Shown here piece by piece: positions 1 through 6,656 of a stretch of DNA of 6,792 bases (its first letter is position 1; every line of letters starts with the position of its first letter). The DNA comes from Clostridia bacterium (lineage in GTDB: Bacteria; Bacillota; Clostridia; Oscillospirales; CAG-272): the NCBI GenBank assembly GCA_017420845.1, contig JAFQOC010000305.1, forward strand, positions 1 to 6,792, read 5' to 3'. Position numbers and translations under genes: made by a program. A model generated the notes under the pieces. The model ran no database searches. It saw only the letters and a program-made list of their open reading frames with translations, and was not told where the DNA came from.

Positions 1-25
1 CATGTACACCCTGCCCATGTCCAAG

Positions 26-28
26 TAA
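26..28 (+). other. In-frame TAA stop within the conserved region of the binding-protein gene
   Basis: Reading from position 2 in the frame of the downstream ORF gives MYTLPMSK, then TAA, then TEALYYNKTFFDKNGL. Both sides fit one continuous substrate-binding protein, where the family usually reads SKST or NKST followed by an E-x-LYYN segment, so Ser is the expected residue. A single C-to-A change from TCA would produce this stop, and no frameshift is needed. TAA also terminates the genes ending at 907, 2337 and 4968, so codon reassignment is unlikely. It is either a nonsense mutation (pseudogene) or a sequencing or assembly error. Confidence 0.88.
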
Positions 29-100
29 ACCGAGGCTCTGTACTACAACAAGACCTTCTTCGATAAGAACGGTCTCTCGGTTCCCACCACCTGGGAGGAG

Positions 101-907
101 ATGGAGGCAGTTTGTAAGCGCATCAAGGAGATCGATCCTTCCTGCGTGCCCCTGGGCTACGACTCCGAGGCCAACTGGTTCATCACCATGTGCGAGCAGT
201 ACGGCTCTCCCTACACCAGCCTGGATAAGAACGATCACTTCCAGTTCAACAACGAGACCAACCGCGGCTTCGTGAAGATGTTCAACGAGTGGTTCCAGAA
301 GGGCTACGTTACCACCGAGGAGATTTACGGCTCCTACACCTCGGGTCTGTTCACCGCAACCGAGGGTCAGCGCTGCTACATGGTCATCGGCTCCACCGGC
401 GGCGCATCCTACCAGACTCCTCCCACCGTGGACGGCCAGCCCCTCTTTGAGACCGGCATGGCAACTCCTCCCCAGGTGAACCCCTCCGCTCCCAAGGTCA
501 TCTCCCAGGGTCCCTCTCTCTGCCTCTTCGACAGCGAGAATCCCCAGGAGGTCGTGGCTTCCTGGCTGTTTATGAAGTTCCTGACCACCAACGTCGCCTT
601 CCAGGCCGAGTTCTCCATGGCTTCGGGCTACGCTCCCGTCATCAAGTCGGTACAGGAGAACCCCACCTATCAGGCATGGCTGGATAAGGCCAGCGGCTAC
701 AACAACCTGACCGCTCTGTCTGTGAAGCTGGCTCTGTCCCAGAGCGACGCTTACTTCGTGTCCCCCGCCTTCAACGGCTCCTCCAAGGCCCGTGACGAGG
801 TGGGTATCCTGATGCAGACCGCTCTGGTCAAGACCGGTGACGTGGAGTCCGCTATCGAGAAGCTCTTCAAGGATGCCGTCGGTAAGTGCAACTTCTCCAT
901 TAAGTAA
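101..907 (+). CDS. ABC transporter extracellular substrate-binding protein (family 1 type), C-terminal part of an interrupted gene
   Basis: This is the open part of a periplasmic-type (here lipoprotein-type) solute-binding protein, which would capture a ligand outside the cell and deliver it to an ABC permease. The same frame runs back to position 2 and carries the family's hinge region: LYYNKTFFDKNGL, then a VPTTWEEM motif (here residues 1-2 of the listed ORF are the M-E of that motif). Further on come the segment ISQGPSLCLFDSENPQEV, the SWLFMKFLTT helix and SGYAPVIKSV, all typical of sugar-type family 1 binding proteins. The N-terminal lobe and signal peptide lie before the window. The ATG at 101 is only the first Met after an in-frame TAA at 26-28. 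It lies inside a conserved motif, has no properly spaced ribosome site, and would give a cytosolic fragment. No permease gene follows; a TNase lipoprotein gene starts 23 bases downstream. The family is fairly certain, the ligand is not known, and the gene may be broken. Confidence 0.82.
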   Translation: MEAVCKRIKEIDPSCVPLGYDSEANWFITMCEQYGSPYTSLDKNDHFQFNNETNRGFVKMFNEWFQKGYVTTEEIYGSYTSGLFTATEGQRCYMVIGSTGGASYQTPPTVDGQPLFETGMATPPQVNPSAPKVISQGPSLCLFDSENPQEVVASWLFMKFLTTNVAFQAEFSMASGYAPVIKSVQENPTYQAWLDKASGYNNLTALSVKLALSQSDAYFVSPAFNGSSKARDEVGILMQTALVKTGDVESAIEKLFKDAVGKCNFSIK

Positions 908-930
908 TTGGTTTCCCAGAGGAAAACGTT

Positions 931-2337
931 ATGAAGTATATGTCTAAGCTTCTGGTTCTCCTCCTCGCCCTGGCTATGCTCGCAGGCTGCTTTGCGGCCT
1001 GCGAAAGCGGCGGGACATCTGAGGATACCACCGTTGAGGATACGACGGCCGGTGACTCTCAGGGCAGCGAGAACAAGGAATTCGTGGACTACGCCTCCAC
1101 CGTCAAGTTCGATCCCAACTCGGGTCGCGCCTCCGCCACGGTCACCGTCAAAACCTTCGTGGACGGCGATACCACCCACTTCAATATCAACCACCCCGCC
1201 TTTGACGGCGGTTTGCTGAAGGCCCGGTACCTGGGTATCAATACCCCCGAGTCCACGGGTCAGATCGAGCCCTGGGGCAAGAAGGCCTCCAGCTACACCA
1301 AGGAGACTCTGAGTAAGGCCACCTCCATCATCGTAGAGTCCGACACCGACCAGTGGAACCCCGACTCTACGGGTGACCGCTACCTTGTCTGGGTTTGGTA
1401 CAAGACCGCTGACATGGCAGACTACCGTTGCCTCAATCTGGAGATTCTCCAGGAGGGGCTGGCCGTCTCCTCCAAGTCCTCGGATACGGCTTACGCCGAT
1501 ATCTGCGTGACCATTCTGAACCAGGCCGTCAACCACAAGCTCCACGTCCACTCCAAGGAGAAGGACCCCGACTTCTACTACGGCGCCGCCATGCCCATGA
1601 CCCTCAAGGAGCTCAAGACCAACATCGAGAGCTACAAGGGCAAGGACGTCAGCTTCGAGGGCGTCGTGGTTCGTAACTCCAACCAGACCGCCTACGTCGA
1701 GGAGTACGACGAGGAAACCGGCCTGTACTTCGGTATCCAGGTCTACTACGGCTTCAATCTCGGCTTCTTCGGTGAGGAGATCCTCACCGTGGGCAACCGC
1801 GTGCTGGTAGTCGGCTCGGTCCAGTACTACGAGACCGGCGGCACCTACCAGATCTCGGATATCAAATATCACGCCATGCGTCCCGACGACCCCGAGAACA
1901 TCCAGAAGATCAGCGACGGACATGAGGGGGCCTACCCCGAGGTATCCGCCAAGGATCTGCTCACCGGTAAGGTGGACATTGAAGTCACCTCCGTGGACGA
2001 GGAAGGGAACGAGACCGTGGAGACCAAGACCTTCGACCGCGGCTTTATCACCATGCACGGTACGGCCTCTCTCAAGGACCTGGTCATTACCCGTATCTAC
2101 ACCACCCAGAACGAGGACAGCTCCAACTTCGGTGCTCTGTCCATCACCTGTATGGCCCAGGACGGCACCGAGATCGTCCTGCGCACCATTGTTCTCAAGG
2201 ATGCCGACGGTAAGACCATCACCGCCGACGCCTTCCCCATCGGCTCGGTCATTGATGCCAAGGGTGTGGTGGACGTCTTCAACGGCGTGTACCAGCTCAA
2301 GGTCTTCTCTGCCTCCGATATCACCTTCCGTCAGTAA
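931..2337 (+). CDS. Surface lipoprotein with TNase (staphylococcal-nuclease-like) domain and two OB-fold-like domains
   Basis: Predicted secreted, lipid-anchored nuclease of 468 residues. A signal peptide (residues 1-19) ends in lipobox LAGC with Cys20, followed by an acidic Asp/Thr/Glu/Gly linker to about residue 66. Residues ~67-212 match the TNase family, which hydrolyses DNA and RNA with Ca2+. The FVDGDT motif gives Asp78 and Asp80, and the ARYLGINTPES motif gives Arg99, Thr105 and Glu107. Arg150 in TGDR aligns with Arg87 of staphylococcal nuclease. The residue matching the Ca ligand Asp40 is Asn104. Residues ~222-318 (MTLKELKTNIESYKGKDVSF onward, with VGNRVLVVGSV) look like an OB fold. 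Residues ~332-468 look like a second one, ending VYQLKVFSASDITF. TNase plus OB folds recalls Bacillus YhcR-type surface nucleases. The start is supported by AGAGGA at 918-923, seven bases upstream of ATG. It is probably co-transcribed with the binding-protein gene (23-base gap). The nuclease assignment is strong; the in vivo role is inferred. Confidence 0.93.
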   Translation: MKYMSKLLVLLLALAMLAGCFAACESGGTSEDTTVEDTTAGDSQGSENKEFVDYASTVKFDPNSGRASATVTVKTFVDGDTTHFNINHPAFDGGLLKARYLGINTPESTGQIEPWGKKASSYTKETLSKATSIIVESDTDQWNPDSTGDRYLVWVWYKTADMADYRCLNLEILQEGLAVSSKSSDTAYADICVTILNQAVNHKLHVHSKEKDPDFYYGAAMPMTLKELKTNIESYKGKDVSFEGVVVRNSNQTAYVEEYDEETGLYFGIQVYYGFNLGFFGEEILTVGNRVLVVGSVQYYETGGTYQISDIKYHAMRPDDPENIQKISDGHEGAYPEVSAKDLLTGKVDIEVTSVDEEGNETVETKTFDRGFITMHGTASLKDLVITRIYTTQNEDSSNFGALSITCMAQDGTEIVLRTIVLKDADGKTITADAFPIGSVIDAKGVVDVFNGVYQLKVFSASDITFRQ

Positions 2338-2394
2338 TTCGCGCATGCCGCCGTGGCTTTCGCGAGCTGTAATACGTTTTGAAAGGATCATCCC

Positions 2395-4968
2395 ATGAAA
2401 AAAATTCTGATTTTGCTTCTGGCACTGGTTATGTGTCTGGCATGCTTCGCCGCATGTACCACTCCCGGTGATGGTGAGGACACCACCGCGGACGGCACGG
2501 CGGGCTCCGATGGTGCCTCCTTGGCTGAGGCCGTGGAGTATCTCCGCAGCATCTACAAGGATGCCGCTAAGGAAACCCCTGCCGACTACGACGTGGTTGG
2601 TAAGGTGGTCATCGGCGACACCGAGTTCAAGGTTACTTGGGCTACCGATAACGCCGATATCGCCGTGAAGGTCAGCGAGAAGAACGCTGCCTTCTACACC
2701 ATCGACATTCCTGTGAAGAACGACGCCGTGAAGGACTACACCCTCACCGCTACCGTTACCGACGCCGCAGGCCAGAGCGAGACCGTCTCCTTCGAGCGCG
2801 CTCTGCCCGTGTATGACGCTTCCGCTATCGTGGACAAGCCTGAGGAGGGCGTGGCATACAAGTTCTACATGATCCACGCATCCCTCGGCCAGACCCTGTT
2901 CGCTACCGGCGAGACCCAGGATGGCGGCAACAAGTACATCCTGTCCACCACCGATCCCAAGGCTGCTCCCGACTTCTTCGTGGAGGCTGACGGCGAGGGC
3001 TTCAAGTTCTACACCGAGCTGAACGGCGTAAAGACCTACGTGCTGGCTAAGACCACAACCTCGGATGACGGTAAGGTCTCCAAGTACATCGGTTACTCCA
3101 CCGAGGAGGGAACCACCTGGACCTACAAGTCCGAGACCAACGCCTGGTACACCACCATCGAGGGTCTGGAGTACGTGGTCGGTACCTACGGCACCTACAG
3201 CACCTTCTGCATTTCCGAGTCTTCTTACATGACTCCTGAGTCCAGCGGTACCTCCCAGTTTCCCGGCGGTCTGATGCTGAAGGAAGTGGCCGAGACCATG
3301 ACTCCCTCCGAGGGTCCCACCATCTACGAGACTCTCGAGGAGATCCTCAACGCTGCTTACGCTCTGGAGTTAAACGGCATCCTGTCCGGCGGTCATAAGT
3401 ACACCCTGACCGGTGTCATCACCGAGATCCCCTCCGCCTGGTCTGACGACTACGGCAACATCACCGTTGTCATCGTGGTAGGCGGTATGACCGACAAGCC
3501 CATCGAGTGCTTCCGCCTGAAGGGCGAGGGCGCCAAGAACCTCATGGTGGGTGATACCATCACCGTCACCGGTGAGATCCTCAAGTACGACAACAAGAGC
3601 GAGACCGGTAAGGTTGAGTTCAACGCCGGCTGTACTCTGGTTTCCGGCGACTTCTGCAACCACACCGAGGAGACTGTCCCCGGTAAGGCCGCTACCTGTA
3701 CTGAGACCGGTCTGACCGACGGTAAGAAGTGCACCACCTGCGGCAAGACCACGGTTGAGCAGACCGAGATCGAGGCTCTTGGCCATGACTGGAACACCGT
3801 TCTGGCTCACGATTCCGACAACCACTGGACCCCCTGCACCCGTTGCTCCGAGACCAAGGACATTGCTCCTCACAGCAACGGTGACGACAGCATCTGCGAC
3901 ACCTGCGGCTACGGCTGCGAGCATACCGATGTGAACGCCGCTACCTGTGGCGATCCCTCCACCTGTAAGGACTGCGGCACCATCTTGGCTCCCGCTACCG
4001 GTAAGCATACCTTTGATAACGACTCCGACGCTACCTGCAACGGCTGTGACTTCACCCGTGAGGTCAAGGAGATGGTCGTGATCTTCTATCCCAAGGATAA
4101 CAAGTACATGACCGGTACCGAGTACTACTACTCCCCCAAGAAGATGGAGCTCATCCTCTCCGACAGCAAGGCTGACGCCATTGCCATGGAGAAGGTCACC
4201 AACGCTGACGGCTCCGTTTCCTTCAAGGCCGGCGACAAGTGGCTCTACTCCGACGGTACCCACACCGAGTTCGTTTCCGCCGAGGGCGAGAACACCAAGT
4301 TCGCCATCGAGGAGACTCAGGACGGCGTGTTCATCCGTTGCTTCACCGCTCAGTTCAGCGGTAAGTCTCAGTATCTTGAGGTGTACAGCGGTTATTTGAC
4401 CTGCTACGGTATGGGCGCTGACGCTTCCATCTACACCTTCCGCCTCGAGTCCGCCGACGGCGCAAACGGTACCGTGACGGACGACGCCAACAGTAAGGTT
4501 GACGGCACCTCCGGCGGTAGCTCCACCCCCTCCACCGGTGAGGGTCTGAACGCTCAGACCCCCACCGCCGGCAAGGCATACAAGTTTGCTTTCATCCAGC
4601 CCAATGTGGGTACCGACGTGTACTACCTGACCGGTGAGAAGTCCAGCTACTACATGGCTTCTACCAAGACCAAGGCAGACGGCGCAGACTTCTACGTGGA
4701 GACCACCGACGGTGGCTTCTACCTCTACTGCATGGTGGGCGGCGCCAAGAAGTACGTCAACATGGTGGTGAGTGGCACCCACGTCAACGGTGAGTTCCAG
4801 GATTCCGCTGCCACCGTCTACACCTACAACACCACTCTCAAGACCCTGGTGGGCGTGATTGACGGCACTGACTACGTGTTCGGTACCAACTCCTCCAACA
4901 CCTACACCACCCTCGGTCCTGTGAAAGTGGAGTACAACCCCTTCTACGCACAGTTCATTCTGGGCTAA
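2395..4968 (+). CDS. Large modular surface lipoprotein: Ig-like, OB-fold-like, Cys-rich CXXC region and three beta-rich repeats; function unknown
   Basis: An 857-residue predicted lipoprotein. The signal peptide carries overlapping Cys candidates (CLAC with Cys17, FAAC with Cys21), then an acidic linker like that of the upstream nuclease. Residues ~41-140 resemble an atypical bacterial Ig-like domain (TWATDNADI, YTLTATVTDAAG). Residues ~147-300 and ~719-857 are repeats of one another: both have a P-x-x-G-x-AYKF opening, a TGE, an ADF/PDF-[YF]-VE strand and a G-x-K-x-YV strand. Residues ~559-686 look like a more distant copy. Residues ~310-415 look like an OB fold (LMVGDTITVTGEILKYDN). Residues ~421-551 hold five CXXC pairs (446/449, 481/484, 501/504, 524/527, 548/551), a zinc-ribbon-like pattern common in large clostridial surface proteins. 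No catalytic motif is recognised. Ribosome site GAAAGGA at 2381-2387, seven bases from ATG. It is the last gene before a strong terminator, so it probably shares an operon with the nuclease. A binding or scaffold role is only a guess. Confidence 0.9.
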   Translation: MKKILILLLALVMCLACFAACTTPGDGEDTTADGTAGSDGASLAEAVEYLRSIYKDAAKETPADYDVVGKVVIGDTEFKVTWATDNADIAVKVSEKNAAFYTIDIPVKNDAVKDYTLTATVTDAAGQSETVSFERALPVYDASAIVDKPEEGVAYKFYMIHASLGQTLFATGETQDGGNKYILSTTDPKAAPDFFVEADGEGFKFYTELNGVKTYVLAKTTTSDDGKVSKYIGYSTEEGTTWTYKSETNAWYTTIEGLEYVVGTYGTYSTFCISESSYMTPESSGTSQFPGGLMLKEVAETMTPSEGPTIYETLEEILNAAYALELNGILSGGHKYTLTGVITEIPSAWSDDYGNITVVIVVGGMTDKPIECFRLKGEGAKNLMVGDTITVTGEILKYDNKSETGKVEFNAGCTLVSGDFCNHTEETVPGKAATCTETGLTDGKKCTTCGKTTVEQTEIEALGHDWNTVLAHDSDNHWTPCTRCSETKDIAPHSNGDDSICDTCGYGCEHTDVNAATCGDPSTCKDCGTILAPATGKHTFDNDSDATCNGCDFTREVKEMVVIFYPKDNKYMTGTEYYYSPKKMELILSDSKADAIAMEKVTNADGSVSFKAGDKWLYSDGTHTEFVSAEGENTKFAIEETQDGVFIRCFTAQFSGKSQYLEVYSGYLTCYGMGADASIYTFRLESADGANGTVTDDANSKVDGTSGGSSTPSTGEGLNAQTPTAGKAYKFAFIQPNVGTDVYYLTGEKSSYYMASTKTKADGADFYVETTDGGFYLYCMVGGAKKYVNMVVSGTHVNGEFQDSAATVYTYNTTLKTLVGVIDGTDYVFGTNSSNTYTTLGPVKVEYNPFYAQFILG

Positions 4969-4978
4969 TACGAAAATC

Positions 4979-5011
4979 GGATGGATCGCGCAAGCGATCC
5001 ATCCTTTTTTT
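4979..5011 (+). terminator. Rho-independent terminator after the lipoprotein operon
   Basis: A perfect 11-bp stem (GGATGGATCGC at 4979-4989, GCGATCCATCC at 4994-5004) closes on the GNRA-type tetraloop GCAA and is followed at once by seven T. It starts 11 bases after the TAA stop at 4966-4968, so it ends the transcript of the upstream genes and insulates the downstream promoter. Confidence 0.97.
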
Positions 5012-5048
5012 ATTCATGGATTGTTTACGCCTTTGAGTCAGATTTCCC

Positions 5049-5077
5049 TTGACGCAAACCGAAAAATTTGTTACAAT
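5049..5077 (+). promoter_or_regulatory. Sigma-A-type promoter with extended -10, upstream of the RNase-like gene
   Basis: TTGACG at 5049-5054 and TACAAT at 5072-5077 are separated by the ideal 17 bases. A TG at 5069-5070, one base before the -10, makes it an extended -10 promoter. Transcription would start near 5084, giving a leader of about 30 bases before ATG 5115. No operator-like palindrome is visible around it. Its position between a terminator and the gene at 5115 shows that this gene is its own transcription unit. Confidence 0.87.
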
Positions 5078-5114
5078 GTATTAGATACAAAAATCATGAA
5101 ACGAGGCGTACCAA

Positions 5115-6581
5115 ATGGCTTTTGGGAAAATGACCAATAAAAAATGGGCTCTTTCCGTCGCCCTTCTCTTGACGGTTTGCGCCCTGCTCTTTGGCTGCGA
5201 CAGCCCGGGTAGTCAGACCGACGGTACCACCCCGTCCGTCGTGACCACCGCTCCCCTCGTGGGAATGCACCAGCTCAACATCCTGGAGGAAGGCCCCCTG
5301 TACATGCAGGTGGGCGATACCGTCACCCTGACTACCGACGCACCTGAGGAGCTGGCGGACCGCCTGACCTGGACCTCCTCCTCTTCCTGCGTGGGCATCA
5401 CCCGTAAGGGGGTCGCCACCGCACAGGCTTGGGGTAAGGCTACGGTGACGGTGGAATACCACGGCTTTACCGATAGCATTGAGATCCTTGTGGTGGATGA
5501 GTTACCTACCGAGCCTGCCGAAACCACTCCGATCGAAACGACTCCTGCCGAGACTGACCCGCTTGAGACCAACCCTCCCGAGTCGGATTCTTCGGATACG
5601 GAGCCTGTGGAACCTCCCACCGAAGTGCCTACCGAGGCACCCACCGAGCCCGAGACCGAGTATATTCCCCCCACGGTCATCATCGAGGCCGAGCGCTCCC
5701 CCGAGGGCTACAAGCCCGCAGGTAGTTACGAGGAGGCCCTGAGCCGCACCCAAAACGGCCAGCTTTCGGGCTATGACTACGTCCCCGACCAGGCCCCCAT
5801 CATCTCGGATTACCGCCCCATGCAGGACGGGAAGTACATCAAGAACAACGATCCCTACTACATCGACGAGAACACCTACGTGGTGGTAGACGCCTACGGC
5901 CGCGAGGTTTTCCGCGTCTACCGTGGCGGCGCGTACATCACTCTGGAAGAGGTGGCGGCCTACGTCTGGGCCTTCGGGGATATTCCTGCCAATCATGCCA
6001 CCAGTAAGTCCACCAGACCAACCGCCAGCGTATGGGGGAAGTATCTCCGTGTCAACCACACCAAGTTCAGCGGCAACACATCCAAGTACCCCTACGAGCC
6101 CGAGCTGCCCCGCATCAGCGGGTGTGGCGGTGACTTCACCTACTACGAGATGGATATCGGCACCACCGGCACCGATTGCGATCCCTCCTATTACGCCGCT
6201 ATCTACAACAACGGCTACTCCATTACCAGAGGAGCCGCCCGCATCGTCTACGCCCGATTCGATCGCAACGGAAACAAGATCATTGAGCCCGACGAGAAGC
6301 ATGTCTTCTACACCTATAACCACTACAACGATTTTCAGGAGTACCTGAATTACTACGGCGGTTGGGGTGAGATGTTCGGAAACATCACGGGGGGAGGCGC
6401 GATCTCCAGCAAGTACGACTACAACCCCACTCCTTACGTTCCCGTGGCCAACGCCCCCATCGCGGCGCGCGGGGCGAGGATCCTGCCCGTCCTGTTTGCC
6501 GAGACCTACACCGCACCCTTTCGCATGGAGGCAACCGTCCTTCATTGCGACCTCCACCGATACCGCGATATGGCGGCGTGA
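5115..6581 (+). CDS. Surface lipoprotein with Big_2 domain and divergent barnase-type (guanyl-specific) ribonuclease domain
   Basis: Predicted lipid-anchored extracellular RNase of 488 residues. The signal peptide ends in LFGC (Cys28). Residues ~52-127 form a Big_2 Ig-like domain (YMQVGDTVTL, LTWTSSS, GKATVTV). Residues ~128-186 are a Thr/Pro/Glu linker suited to spanning the cell wall. Residues ~273-410 follow barnase in order: LEEVAAYVWAFGDIPANHAT matches its VADYLQTYHKLPDNYIT, YYEMDI matches EADI (catalytic Glu73 = Glu345), TRGAARIVY matches FRNSDRILY (Arg83 = Arg372, Arg87 = Arg376), and NHYNDF matches DHYQTF (His102 = His403). The counterpart of Lys27 is probably Lys298, displaced by one. 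Two insertions are present, one bounded by Cys337 and Cys355, one with an EF-hand-like loop DRNGNKIIEPDE (383-394). Residues ~411-488 are an unrecognised tail. Weak ribosome site GAGG at 5103-5106, eight bases from ATG. RNA cleavage is inferred from motif order; no barstar inhibitor gene is in the window. Confidence 0.88.
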   Translation: MAFGKMTNKKWALSVALLLTVCALLFGCDSPGSQTDGTTPSVVTTAPLVGMHQLNILEEGPLYMQVGDTVTLTTDAPEELADRLTWTSSSSCVGITRKGVATAQAWGKATVTVEYHGFTDSIEILVVDELPTEPAETTPIETTPAETDPLETNPPESDSSDTEPVEPPTEVPTEAPTEPETEYIPPTVIIEAERSPEGYKPAGSYEEALSRTQNGQLSGYDYVPDQAPIISDYRPMQDGKYIKNNDPYYIDENTYVVVDAYGREVFRVYRGGAYITLEEVAAYVWAFGDIPANHATSKSTRPTASVWGKYLRVNHTKFSGNTSKYPYEPELPRISGCGGDFTYYEMDIGTTGTDCDPSYYAAIYNNGYSITRGAARIVYARFDRNGNKIIEPDEKHVFYTYNHYNDFQEYLNYYGGWGEMFGNITGGGAISSKYDYNPTPYVPVANAPIAARGARILPVLFAETYTAPFRMEATVLHCDLHRYRDMAA

Positions 6582-6606
6582 GAGGGAAGGATGCACAAAC
6601 AAAGAG

Positions 6607-6640
6607 AACCGCACTATGCCTGTCGGTACGGTGCGGTTTT
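6607..6640 (+). terminator. Probable Rho-independent terminator after the RNase-like gene
   Basis: AACCGCAC (6607-6614) pairs perfectly with GTGCGGTT (6631-6638). The interior can extend the helix with a T-G wobble, one mismatch and TGCC against GGTA, around loop TGTC. The final stem bases run into TTTT at 6637-6640. The T-tract is short and ends in G, so termination may be partial. It lies 25 bases after the TGA stop at 6581. Confidence 0.75.
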
Positions 6641-6656
6641 GTCTGTATGAGGGATT

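Noticed and set aside
95..103. AGGAG directly before ATG 101 as a re-initiation start for the binding protein
   Set aside because: The AGGAG comes from the conserved Trp-Glu-Glu codons and touches the ATG with no spacer, so it would not position a ribosome properly. The product would lack a signal peptide and the N-lobe.
2339..2365. Possible hairpin TCGCG / CGCGA between the nuclease and the modular lipoprotein genes
   Set aside because: It is only five outer pairs with a poorly paired interior and no T-tract, so not convincing as a terminator or processing site. The gap also lacks a credible -35/-10 pair.
751..2877. Very long open frame (708 codons) on the minus strand
   Set aside because: It is antisense to three clearly coding + strand genes. 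Strong C-ending codon bias leaves few stops on the opposite strand. The translation is Val/Gly/Leu/His-rich with no family motif and no signal of its own.
3370..4782. 470-codon open frame on the minus strand
   Set aside because: It lies entirely inside the modular lipoprotein gene, is composed almost only of Gly, Val, Leu, Ala and His, and has no promoter or ribosome site. It is a mirror of codon bias.
5096..5140. 14-codon ORF (ATG 5096) overlapping the start of the RNase-like gene
   Set aside because: It begins about 12 bases after the predicted transcription start with no ribosome site, and nothing suggests an attenuator-type leader peptide.
5505..5660. Possible DNA tandem repeat in the Thr/Pro/Glu coding stretch
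   Set aside because: The ACC/GAG/CCT codons recur because the protein linker is low-complexity, but codons vary and there is no exact repeating DNA unit.
5502..6614. 370-codon open frame on the minus strand opposite the RNase-like gene
   Set aside because: The sense strand carries a signal peptide, Big_2 and barnase-like motifs. The antisense product is low-complexity and has no recognisable domain.
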